Assembly: GCF_000633255.1 (NCBI RefSeq)
Contig: NZ_AYMJ01000011.1
Span: 124,001 to 188,000 of the forward strand
Source of the DNA: Pseudomonas sp. H1h
GTDB taxonomy: Bacteria > Pseudomonadota > Gammaproteobacteria > Pseudomonadales > Pseudomonadaceae
Reading direction: 5' to 3'
Length of the DNA: 64,000 nt
Numbering within the stretch: the first letter of the stretch is position 1; each line of letters begins with the position of its first letter. The notes beneath the pieces were generated by a model that worked only from the letters and a program-made list of their open reading frames with translations, had not been told where the DNA came from and did not search any database. This document shows positions 29,419 to 38,734 of this stretch, piece by piece. The position numbers and the translations under genes are program-made.

Positions 29419-30399
29419 ATGACTGCACTCACCGACCTCAACGCCCTGCAAGCCAGCATCGCCGAAGCGGTACTCGGCCAGGATCAAGTCATTCGGCAGA
29501 TCCTTCTCGGTCTGTTGGCCAACGGGCACCTGCTGCTGGAGAGTCTGCCGGGGCTGGCCAAGACCCGCACGGTCAAGGCGCTGGCCAAGCACCTGGATGC
29601 GAAAATGAGCCGGATCCAGTTCACGCCCGACCTGCTGCCCTCAGACATCACCGGCGCCGAGGTGCTGCATCAGGTCGAGGGCAAACACGAGATCCGCTTC
29701 CAGCCCGGCCCCTTGTTCGGCAACCTGATCCTCGCCGACGAGATCAACCGCGCGCCGGCCAAGGTCCAGGCGGCGCTGCTGGAAGCCATGGAGGAACGGC
29801 AGATCACCGTGGCCGGCAACAGCCATGCACTGCCGGAATTGTTCATTGTGGTGGCGACGCAGAACCCGATCGAGCAGGAAGGCACTTACCCGCTGCCGGA
29901 AGCGCAGATGGACCGTTTTCTGATGAAAGTCCTGCTGGATTACCCCAGCGCCGAAAACGAAAGCCAGGTGCTGCGCCTGCTGCGCAACGAAGAGTTCAGC
30001 CAAGGGGCGAACACCGCGCCGGCCAAGGGTTTCAGCCTGGCGCAGGAGGTGATCTTCGCCGCGCGCAAAGAGGTCAGTGCGGTGCATGTCTCGCCGGCCA
30101 TCGACACCTACCTGATCGACCTGATCAACGCCACCCGCCACCCCGCCGATTACGACGAAGACCTCGCCCGCTGGATCGCCATTGGTGCCAGCCCTCGCGG
30201 CGGTATCGGTCTGGACCGCTGCGCCCGCGCCGATGCGTGGTTGCAGGGGCAGGACTTTGTCTCGCCGGACAACGTGCGCGCGGTGGTGCACCCGGTGCTG
30301 CGCCATCGCCTGCAACTGAGCTACGACGCGGTGGCTGATGGCGTGACAGCAGATCAGGTGCTGGACCGGATCCTCGACAAAGTGGCGATTCCTGCCTGA
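29419..30399 (+). CDS. MoxR-family AAA+ ATPase
   Basis: A 326-residue AAA+ ATPase of the MoxR group, cytoplasmic chaperones that work with VWA-domain partners in protein maturation or metal insertion. The Walker A is LPGLAKT (about residues 45-51), the Walker B ILADEINRAPAKVQAALLEAMEER is split by its usual context, the sensor 1 is VVATQNPIEQEGTYPLPEAQ and the arginine finger region is MDRFLMKV. The lid ends GASPRGGIGLDRCARADA. Length and motifs are canonical. It precedes DUF58 by 8 bases, the standard moxR-DUF58-VWA order. The client is unknown; the flanking secreted proteins are candidates. Confidence 0.96.
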   Translation: MTALTDLNALQASIAEAVLGQDQVIRQILLGLLANGHLLLESLPGLAKTRTVKALAKHLDAKMSRIQFTPDLLPSDITGAEVLHQVEGKHEIRFQPGPLFGNLILADEINRAPAKVQAALLEAMEERQITVAGNSHALPELFIVVATQNPIEQEGTYPLPEAQMDRFLMKVLLDYPSAENESQVLRLLRNEEFSQGANTAPAKGFSLAQEVIFAARKEVSAVHVSPAIDTYLIDLINATRHPADYDEDLARWIAIGASPRGGIGLDRCARADAWLQGQDFVSPDNVRAVVHPVLRHRLQLSYDAVADGVTADQVLDRILDKVAIPA

Positions 30400-30407
30400 G
30401 GTTGAAT

Positions 30408-31346
30408 ATGCAAAGCAGCGACGGGCTGGTCTATGTCTCTCTGGCGCAATTGATGGCGCTGGAGTTCAAGGCCCGTGACCTGAGTTTTCTGGCGCGCCAG
30501 CCGCAGGGCAGCATCCTTGCCGGCAACCATGCCTCGCGCCTGCGCGGGCGCGGCCTGAACTTCGATGAGCTGCGCCGCTATCAGCCCGGCGACGACCTGC
30601 GTCATCTGGACTGGCGTGCCTCGCTGCGCACCGGCAAACCGGTGGTGCGCACCTTCACCGAAGAGCGTGATCGCCCGGCACTGATCGTGGTCGATCAGCG
30701 CATGTCGATGTTCTTCGGTTCGCAGCGCAGCTTCAAATCTGCGCTGGCTGCCGAGCTCGCGGCGCTGACGGCATGGATGGTGTTCAACGCCGGTGACCGG
30801 GTCGGCGGGCTGGTGTTCAACGATCAGCGTATCGACAGCATCGCGCCGATGCGCAGCCGCAAACGGGTTGAAGCGCTGCTCAGTCGCGTCGTCGAACACA
30901 ATCAGGCGCTGAACGCTGCCAACCCCGATGCCGAAGACGAAGACCAACTGGACAAAGCCTTGCAGCGCTGCCTGGCACTGGCCGGGCATGACCATTTGAT
31001 GTGCATTGTCAGTGACTTTGCCGGGGCCGGCGAGCGCACCTTGCAATTGATGCGACAACTGTCGGCGCATAACGACGTGATCGCTCTGCAAGTCTACGAT
31101 CCGCTCGCCTTGAAGCTGCCAGGCGACGGCCGGCTGCTGGTCACCCAGGGCCAGTTGCAAGTGGAACTGGCCGTTGAAAAGCGCAACGTGCATCAACCGT
31201 TGGGCGATTACCTCGGCGGCCGGCTCAAGGATGTCGCCACCCTGCTGCGCCGCAGTCAGGTGCCGCTGATGATGTTCAGCACCGCCGAAGAAGCGCATGA
31301 GCAATTGCGCGCCGAACTCGGTAAGAGTGCCGGGGCACGGCGATGA
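30408..31346 (+). CDS. DUF58 domain protein of the MoxR/Bat system
   Basis: A 312-residue soluble protein. The hallmark DUF58 segment is LRRYQPGDDLRHLDWRASLRTGKPVVRTFTEERD (broken here for brevity around residues 60-90), followed by a VWA-like fold with LIVVDQRMSMFFGS. The metal-site DxSxS is degenerate (DQRMS), as often seen in this family. A TTG codon lies two codons upstream; CTGAGG before the ATG at 30408 supports that start. Its stop overlaps the next ATG by four bases. It probably links MoxR to the membrane VWA proteins. Cytoplasmic, no membrane helix. Confidence 0.93.
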   Translation: MQSSDGLVYVSLAQLMALEFKARDLSFLARQPQGSILAGNHASRLRGRGLNFDELRRYQPGDDLRHLDWRASLRTGKPVVRTFTEERDRPALIVVDQRMSMFFGSQRSFKSALAAELAALTAWMVFNAGDRVGGLVFNDQRIDSIAPMRSRKRVEALLSRVVEHNQALNAANPDAEDEDQLDKALQRCLALAGHDHLMCIVSDFAGAGERTLQLMRQLSAHNDVIALQVYDPLALKLPGDGRLLVTQGQLQVELAVEKRNVHQPLGDYLGGRLKDVATLLRRSQVPLMMFSTAEEAHEQLRAELGKSAGARR

Positions 31347-31942
31347 CGCCGAACATCCCGAGTATCGACCAGCTCCAGGAGCTGGGCTTGCCCGCACCCG
31401 TCAGCTATGCACCGCAGACCTGGGGCTGGTGGGTGTTGCTCGCGATACTGCTGTTGAGCGCGATGCTGATGGGGCTGCGCCGTTATCGCCAATGGCGACG
31501 GGATCAGTATCGGCGTGAGGCGCTGCAGCGCCTAGCGCAGTTGCGCGGGCGCAGTGATGACCTCAGCGCCCTGCGCGAACTGCCGGAGCTGTTAAAACGC
31601 GCGGCCCTCTCAATACCCGCACATTCCCGGCACTGGAACGCCCGCCCTGTGGGAGCGAGCCTGCTCGCGAAAAGATCGGCACATCGAACATCCATGTCGC
31701 CTGGCACACCGCTTTCGCGAGTAAACCTGCTCCCGCAGGGTCTTGCGGCGCTTGGAGGACTGGATTGGCAACGTTACTTGCAGCAGCACTGTAAAAAAGC
31801 GCTGCCCGCCGATTTCAGCGCCCAACTCGCCCTACTCGCCTACGCCCCGGACGCCACTCTGCGCGCCCTCCCGGCCGAACAGCGCCAGGCGTTGTTCGAC
31901 ATCTGCCAGCATTGGGTGGAGCAGCACCATGTGGCAGCTTGA
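31343..31942 (+). CDS. DUF4381 membrane protein with an in-frame REPIN insertion
   Basis: A 199-residue protein of the MoxR/Bat cluster. One membrane helix (about residues 28-46, WWVLLAILLLSAMLMGL) follows the family start MTPNIPSIDQLQELGLP. The cytoplasmic part RRYRQWRRDQYRREALQRLAQL is typical of DUF4381. After ELPELLKRAALSIPAHSRHW the frame passes through a complete REPIN (31648-31737), encoding about 30 extra residues ([14 protein letters not shown]...), and then resumes the expected family sequence AALGGLDWQRYLQQHCKKALP. Relatives are, as far as I recall, about 150-165 residues, so the insertion accounts for the excess length. The frame stays open throughout. Its 3' end overlaps the next gene by 14 bases. 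Whether the protein still works is open. Confidence 0.87.
   Translation: MTPNIPSIDQLQELGLPAPVSYAPQTWGWWVLLAILLLSAMLMGLRRYRQWRRDQYRREALQRLAQLRGRSDDLSALRELPELLKRAALSIPAHSRHWNARPVGASLLAKRSAHRTSMSPGTPLSRVNLLPQGLAALGGLDWQRYLQQHCKKALPADFSAQLALLAYAPDATLRALPAEQRQALFDICQHWVEQHHVAA
31648..31737. repeat. REPIN inside the DUF4381 coding sequence
   Basis: Inverted REPs at 31648-31671 (tgtgggagcgagcc..) and 31714-31737 (ttcgcgagtaaacc..), 42-base spacer. The second copy has substitutions (gtaaacctgctcccgca), so it is not brand new. It lies wholly in frame with no stop codon. Confidence 0.92.
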
Positions 31943-32921
31943 TTACCCGTGGCTGTTGCTGGTGTTGCCGTTGGCCTGGCTCGCTTACCGCTACTTGCCT
32001 GCCTACAACGAAGCCCGCAGCGCGGTGCGCGTACCGTTTTTTGCTGCCATGAGCCGCGCGATCGGGCAAACACCGAGCAGCGTCGGCAACCGACGCAATC
32101 ACTGGCAACTGCTATTGAATCTGCTGATCTGGGCGCTGATCCTGTTGGCCGCTGCCCGCCCGGTGTTCGTCGAAAAACCCATCGAGCGCCAACAACCGGT
32201 GCGCGACCTGATGCTCGCCATCGATCTCTCGCAATCGATGGAAACCGAAGACTTCACCAATGCTGGCGGGGAGAAAATCAATCGCCTGGCGGCCGTCAAA
32301 GAGGTGGTGCAAGGTTTCATCGACAAGCGCAAGGATGATCGCATCGGCCTGATCGTGTTCGGCAGCGGTGCCTATCCGCAAGCGCCGCTGACCCTCGATC
32401 ACCCCAGCCTGTCGCTGTTGCTGGCCGACACCGGCATCGGCATGGCCGGGCCGAACACCGCCATCGGCGACGCCATCGGCTTGAGCCTGAAGCTGCTGGA
32501 CCAGGCCCACGAGCAGGAAAAAGTGCTGATCCTGCTCACCGACGGCAACGACACCAGCAGTGCGATCACCCCGGACCATGCCGCCGAAATGGCTGCCAAC
32601 AAAGGCGTGGTGATCCACACCATCGGCATCGGCGATCCGAGTGCTTCGGGCGAGGCGAAGGTCAATCTGCAGGGCCTGGAACAAATCGCCCAGACCACCG
32701 GCGGGCAGTTCTTCCGTGCCGAAGACCGCAGCGCGCTTGATCAGGTCTACAGCACCCTCGACCGCCTCACTCCGCATCAGGTGAAAACCCTCAGCCACCA
32801 GCCACAGCGCGAGTTGTTCTACTGGCCGCTGGGCGCCGCGCTGGCCTTGTTGGCCGTGTATCACCTGGGCGCCATGTTGCGCCCACGGCTGTCACTTGCC
32901 CGCCAGCGACAGGAGGCCTGA
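31929..32921 (+). CDS. VWA-domain membrane protein, BatA-like
   Basis: A 330-residue protein with an N-terminal double membrane anchor (residues 8-22 and 59-77), a VWA domain (about 90-280) and a C-terminal membrane helix (about 297-315). The metal-ion-dependent adhesion site is intact: D99-L-S101-Q-S103 in MLAIDLSQSME, with TDGNDTSS later. The ATG at 31929 lies within the end of the DUF4381 gene, implying coupled translation; the open frame extends upstream but that part only reads through DUF4381 in another frame. BatA-type proteins present a VWA domain in the periplasm or cytoplasm as partners of MoxR. Confidence 0.93.
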   Translation: MWQLDYPWLLLVLPLAWLAYRYLPAYNEARSAVRVPFFAAMSRAIGQTPSSVGNRRNHWQLLLNLLIWALILLAAARPVFVEKPIERQQPVRDLMLAIDLSQSMETEDFTNAGGEKINRLAAVKEVVQGFIDKRKDDRIGLIVFGSGAYPQAPLTLDHPSLSLLLADTGIGMAGPNTAIGDAIGLSLKLLDQAHEQEKVLILLTDGNDTSSAITPDHAAEMAANKGVVIHTIGIGDPSASGEAKVNLQGLEQIAQTTGGQFFRAEDRSALDQVYSTLDRLTPHQVKTLSHQPQRELFYWPLGAALALLAVYHLGAMLRPRLSLARQRQEA

Positions 32922-32922
32922 G

Positions 32923-34503
32923 ATGGACATCAACCTCAGTGACCTGCATTTCCTGCGTCCGCTGTGGCTGTTGCTGGCTTTGTTTGCGGCACTGCTGCCG
33001 CTGATCTGGCGCCGCAGCCGTGACCTGCAGCGGCGGCTGCGCGGCAACATCGCCGAACACCTGCTACCGCACCTGCTGGTCACCCCGCAGGATCACCAAC
33101 GCCTGCGCCCCGTGCACTGGTTGTGCGCGCTGCTGATACTCGGCGCCATCGCGACGGCCGGGCCGACCTGGGAGCAGGATCGCCCGGACTTCCTGGAGAA
33201 CCGCGCACCGCTGATCGTGGCCGTCGATCTGTCACCGTCGATGGACGCCAGTGACGTGCAACCGACACGCCTGGAAGCGGCCAAGCACACACTCCACAAT
33301 CTGATCCAGCGCCGCGCCGGCGCCCGCACCGCGTTGATCGCCTATGCCGGCAGCGCGCATCTGGTACTGCCACCGACTGACGATCCGACGCTGCTCGACA
33401 GCTTTATCCAGGCCCTGGGCACCGGGCTGATCGATAAACCGGGCAAGGACGTCAGCGCCGTCATCAAGCAAGCCAGGCGCCTGCTCAGCGCCGAAAAAAC
33501 GCCCGGCACGCTGCTGCTGATCACCGACGGCGCCGACGCGGCGCAACTCGATGGACTCGACCAGCAATTGCGCGGCAGCGCTTTGCAAGTGCTGGTGCTC
33601 GCGGTCGGCAACGAGGACGGCGGGGTCATTCAGGGCGCCAATGGCCAGCCGAAAACCGACAGCAACGGGCGCCCGGTGCTCGGCAGTTTCGATCAGGCGG
33701 CGCTCAAGCAATTGGCGTCCGCCGTCGACGCGCCGCTGGGCAGCCTGACTCTCAACGACGATGATCTGGACTGGATCGAACTGCACGCCCAACAGCACTT
33801 CCAGAGTGCCAGCGCCGAACAGCAGGAGTTGCACTGGAAGGACGCCGGTTACTGGCTGTGCTGGCCGCTGTTGTTGCTGGCACTGGTCGGCGTGCGCAAG
33901 GGCTGGAGCGTCAACTGGGTGCCGGCGCTGCTGTTGGCCGCAGGCCTTGGCTGGCCGGCCGCACCGGCGCAGGCCAACGCGCTGACCGATGCATTCTTCA
34001 CCCGCGATCAACAAGGACGCTGGGCCTTCGAACATGAGCACTGGCCGCAAGCGGCGGCGCTGTTTGTCGATCCGTACTGGAAAGGCGTGGCGGCGTATCA
34101 CGCCTCTGACTACGACCTCGCACTGGCGACCTTTGCCCGGCTGGACACGCCGCAGGCTTACTTCTACCTGGGCAACATCTACGTGCGGCGCTTCAAGTTC
34201 GATCAGGCGATTGCCGCCTACACCCAGGCCTTGAAACTGCAACCGCAGTTCCCCGAAGCCACGGCCAATCTGGCGTTGGCGCAGGCCTTGCTCAAGGACA
34301 CCGACAGCGCCGGCAAAAACGCCCCCGAGACCAAGCCGGATGAGGTGAAGTTCGACAAGGCGCCGGGCAAGGGCCACAGCAAAAAGGTCGAGACCGAACA
34401 AGCGGCATCCGATGCGCTGTGGCTACAGAACCTGAGCACCTCGCCAGCGAAATTCCTCAAGCAGAAGTTCAGCTTGCAGGATCAGGCGGGAGGCAAGCCA
34501 TGA
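32923..34503 (+). CDS. VWA-TPR membrane protein, BatB/BatC fusion-like
   Basis: A 526-residue protein combining BatB and BatC features. Two membrane helices at the N-terminus (about 10-28 and 65-80) precede a VWA domain (about 95-290) with an intact D102-x-S104-x-S106 in [12 protein letters not shown] and [10 protein letters not shown]. Two more helices follow (about 310-360), then TPR units (about 385-460: [31 protein letters not shown] in two stretches), and a charged tail. AGGAGG lies 6 bases before the ATG. The next gene's start overlaps its stop. The TPR part probably recruits other periplasmic proteins. Confidence 0.93.
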   Translation: MDINLSDLHFLRPLWLLLALFAALLPLIWRRSRDLQRRLRGNIAEHLLPHLLVTPQDHQRLRPVHWLCALLILGAIATAGPTWEQDRPDFLENRAPLIVAVDLSPSMDASDVQPTRLEAAKHTLHNLIQRRAGARTALIAYAGSAHLVLPPTDDPTLLDSFIQALGTGLIDKPGKDVSAVIKQARRLLSAEKTPGTLLLITDGADAAQLDGLDQQLRGSALQVLVLAVGNEDGGVIQGANGQPKTDSNGRPVLGSFDQAALKQLASAVDAPLGSLTLNDDDLDWIELHAQQHFQSASAEQQELHWKDAGYWLCWPLLLLALVGVRKGWSVNWVPALLLAAGLGWPAAPAQANALTDAFFTRDQQGRWAFEHEHWPQAAALFVDPYWKGVAAYHASDYDLALATFARLDTPQAYFYLGNIYVRRFKFDQAIAAYTQALKLQPQFPEATANLALAQALLKDTDSAGKNAPETKPDEVKFDKAPGKGHSKKVETEQAASDALWLQNLSTSPAKFLKQKFSLQDQAGGKP

Positions 34504-35861
34504 ACCCGAACCCCAGTGGGAGCGAGCCTGCTCGCGAAGAGGTCAGATCAGTAGCCGCAAAGATCAGCACCCTGCTGCTGACCAGCCTGCTCAGCCTGAA
34601 TGCCTTTGCAGCCACCCCCCAACTCAAAGTCCAGGCCCACCTGCAACCCGCCGAAGGCACCATGGTCGGCGGCCTGGTCGAGCTGCAAGTCGACGTACTC
34701 ACCGACACCTGGTTTACCAGCGCCGCCACCCTGCCCGACTTGAAACTCGACGGCGCGCTGGTGATGCCGCCCGACAGCCAGGCGCAGCACCTGAACCAGA
34801 CCATCGACGGTCAGTCCTTCAGCGGCATGCGCTACAGCTACCTGATCACCCCGAATGTCGCGCAGCGCTACGAGATTCCGGCGCTGACCGTCAGCGCAAC
34901 GCCGGGGCAGGCCGCCACTGCAATCAGCGCGCAAAGCCAACCGCTGCAGTTCAGCGCCGCCCAGCCGCCCGGATTCAAACCCGGAGAACCTCCGCTGGTG
35001 GCCAACGGCGTGCGCTTTACCCAAAGCGTGATCAACTCGGCAACGCCATTGAAAGTCGGCGACAGCATCACTCGCCTACTGACCTTGCAGGCCGACGGCG
35101 CACTGGCGATGGCCCTGCCCGTGCCGACGATGGGTGATGTCGCCGGCCTCAGTCGCTATGCGAAAACCCCGCAAGTGAGCAACCTCGATGACGGCCGCGG
35201 CGCTATGCTCGGCGGCCAGCGTATCGACAGCGTCACCTACCGCATCGACAAGACCGGCATGCACATCCTGCCCGCCATCGAGGTGAAATGGTGGGACGCC
35301 AAAACCCGACAATCGCGCACCGCGCAGGTGCCGGCGGTGACATTCGAAGCGGCGACCACCAGCGCCGAAAAGCAGGTGTTTTCGATCACCGAAGACCTCA
35401 AGCAACTGGGCCGCAACAGGCTGTATTTCTCCACGGCATGGCTGCTGTGGCTGGCGCTGCTCACGGCCGTCATTGGCGCTGGTTACTGGCTACGCCCGGC
35501 CATCCTGCGTGCGCACCAGCAATGGCAGGCACGCCAGCGTGCGCGGCAACTGGCCTGGGAGCAATCAGCGGCTTTCACCTGGCAGCAAATCGAGCCACAA
35601 CTGCAAGCACAACCGGCGCAATTGACTGCGCTGTACCTGTGGCTGCGACGCAGTCGGCTGGGGCTGAAGCTGGTCGATGCCGGCCCGCGCCTGCAAGGCC
35701 TGTTGCGCGGTCTTTACGGTCGCGAACCGACACCCGGACAAACACTCGTTCAACTGCGCCAATCGTTGACTACGCTTCACAGTCAGGCCGAACAACAGCA
35801 GCACAAACCAGTCCCGGCCCTGCGCCCGCTCAACCCCGTCCACGAAAGGGATTTCCCATGA
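34500..35861 (+). CDS. batD: BatD-family protein with REP-derived N-terminus
   Basis: A 453-residue BatD protein: a signal peptide or anchor, a large Ig-like periplasmic region ([23 protein letters not shown] onward), one C-terminal membrane helix (about residues 320-340, [19 protein letters not shown]) and a cytoplasmic tail. The ATG overlaps the preceding stop (ATGA). The first residues after MNPNP read SGSEPAREE, which is a REP (34515-34538) translated; the hydrophobic signal core ([15 protein letters not shown]) only begins about 20 residues later. The REP has therefore lengthened or replaced the normal n-region of the signal peptide. No better start codon occurs between the REP and the hydrophobic core. 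Confidence 0.9.
   Translation: MNPNPSGSEPAREEVRSVAAKISTLLLTSLLSLNAFAATPQLKVQAHLQPAEGTMVGGLVELQVDVLTDTWFTSAATLPDLKLDGALVMPPDSQAQHLNQTIDGQSFSGMRYSYLITPNVAQRYEIPALTVSATPGQAATAISAQSQPLQFSAAQPPGFKPGEPPLVANGVRFTQSVINSATPLKVGDSITRLLTLQADGALAMALPVPTMGDVAGLSRYAKTPQVSNLDDGRGAMLGGQRIDSVTYRIDKTGMHILPAIEVKWWDAKTRQSRTAQVPAVTFEAATTSAEKQVFSITEDLKQLGRNRLYFSTAWLLWLALLTAVIGAGYWLRPAILRAHQQWQARQRARQLAWEQSAAFTWQQIEPQLQAQPAQLTALYLWLRRSRLGLKLVDAGPRLQGLLRGLYGREPTPGQTLVQLRQSLTTLHSQAEQQQHKPVPALRPLNPVHERDFP
34515..34538 (+). repeat. Single REP in the 5' coding end of batD
   Basis: One REP (agtgggagcgagcc..ctcgcgaa) begins 15 bases after the batD ATG. It has no inverted partner nearby. It is translated as part of the signal-peptide n-region. 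Confidence 0.9.
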
Positions 35862-36880
35862 CCAACCCGCCACAGCACCGTCAACGTTTCAGCCTTGCGC
35901 TGTGGTTTGCGCTGGCATTGCCACTGCTGGCCCAGGCCACGGAACCGCTGCCGTCATGGAACGACGGACCGGCCAAAAACAGCATCATCGAATTCGTGCG
36001 AGCGGTCACCGACCAGTCCGGCAAGGACTTCGTCAAACCCGCCGAGAGGATTGCCGTTTTCGACAACGACGGCACCCTGTGGAGTGAGCAGCCGATGTAT
36101 TTCGAGCTGCTGTTCGCCCTCGATGAAGTCAAACGCAATGCGCCGCAACACCCGGAATGGAAAACCACCCAGCCGTTCAAGGCGGTGCTGGAAAACGACC
36201 ACAAGGCATTCGCGGCTGCCGGTATGGACGGCATTCTGAAGATTTTCGGCGCTACCCACACCGGCATGACCACCGAGGCCTTCGATGACTACGCCAAGAC
36301 CTGGCTAAGTCAGGCGCGCCACCCGAAGACCGGCAAGCCCTACACCGAAATGATCTTCCAGCCGATGCTGGAAATGCTCGACTACCTGCGCAGCCAGGAC
36401 TTCAAGACCTATATCGTTTCCGGCGGCGACACCGCCTTCATGCGGGCCTTCGCCGAAAAGGTCTACGGCATCCCGCCGGAACAGGTGATCGGCACCACGT
36501 TCGTCACCGCGTTCCAGCTCAAGGACGGCAAAGCCTCGATCCTGCGCACACCAAAACTGGCGCACAACGACGATGGCCCGGGCAAACCGGAAAGTATCGA
36601 TGCGGTGATCGGCAAGCGGCCGATCCTCGCCTTCGGCAATTCTGACGGCGACCTGCAGATGCTGCAGTGGACCGCCGCCGGGCCGGGCAAGCGCTTCATG
36701 GGCCTGGTGCACCACACCGACGCCAAGCGCGAGTGGGCCTACGACCGCAAATCAGACATCGGCAGGCTCGACAAGGCCCTCGACGAAGCGAATTCCCGCG
36801 GCTGGACCGTGGTGGACATGGCAGCCGAATGGCGCCGGATCTACCCGTTCGATCCACCGGCAAACGAGCAGGTGCAATAA
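35858..36880 (+). CDS. Secreted HAD-superfamily phosphatase-like protein
   Basis: A 340-residue exported haloacid-dehalogenase-fold protein. The signal peptide is [30 protein letters not shown] motif I is intact, with nucleophile D69 and D71 in VFDNDGTLW; motif II is [14 protein letters not shown] and motif IV is [12 protein letters not shown]. The cap region lies between. It resembles the SerB-like phosphoserine phosphatase clade, but periplasmic. Its ATG overlaps the batD stop by four bases and CGAAAGG provides the site, so it belongs to the same transcript. Substrate unknown; a role in dephosphorylating a sugar or phospho-ester in the envelope is inference. Confidence 0.9.
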   Translation: MTNPPQHRQRFSLALWFALALPLLAQATEPLPSWNDGPAKNSIIEFVRAVTDQSGKDFVKPAERIAVFDNDGTLWSEQPMYFELLFALDEVKRNAPQHPEWKTTQPFKAVLENDHKAFAAAGMDGILKIFGATHTGMTTEAFDDYAKTWLSQARHPKTGKPYTEMIFQPMLEMLDYLRSQDFKTYIVSGGDTAFMRAFAEKVYGIPPEQVIGTTFVTAFQLKDGKASILRTPKLAHNDDGPGKPESIDAVIGKRPILAFGNSDGDLQMLQWTAAGPGKRFMGLVHHTDAKREWAYDRKSDIGRLDKALDEANSRGWTVVDMAAEWRRIYPFDPPANEQVQ

Positions 36881-36952
36881 GAAAAAGCGTGATGCAGGAC
36901 TGCAAGAAACGTAAGTCGCAATAAACGACCCCCACAAAAAGGAGCAAGTCAG

Positions 36953-38542
<1,590 letters not shown>

Positions 38543-38555
38543 ACCGCTGGACTGT

Positions 38556-38577
38556 CGTCCGCCCTCAGCGGCGGACG
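38556..38577 (+). terminator. Hairpin ending the MoxR/Bat-sulfatase operon
   Basis: An 8-bp stem (cgtccgcc / ggcggacg, 6-base loop) starting 14 bases after the arylsulfatase stop, followed by gccatgtttt. Short T tract, but the position suits an operon terminator. Confidence 0.6.
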
Positions 38578-38610
38578 GCCATGTTTTGACTTGGGACCGT
38601 GTCGGCCTCA

Positions 38611-38685
38611 TTCGCGAGCAGGCTCGCTCCCACAGGGGATTCAGGGGGAACCCAAGTCCAGTGTGGGAGCGGGCTTGCTCGCGAA
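38611..38685. repeat. REPIN after the arylsulfatase gene
   Basis: Inverted REPs at 38611-38634 and 38662-38685 with a 27-base spacer, between the sulfatase operon and the MFS-SpeE-like gene. Confidence 0.9.
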
Positions 38686-38734
38686 GAGGCCAGCACCGTC
38701 ACCGCCATTTCCGAATTGAAATAAGGCAATCCGC

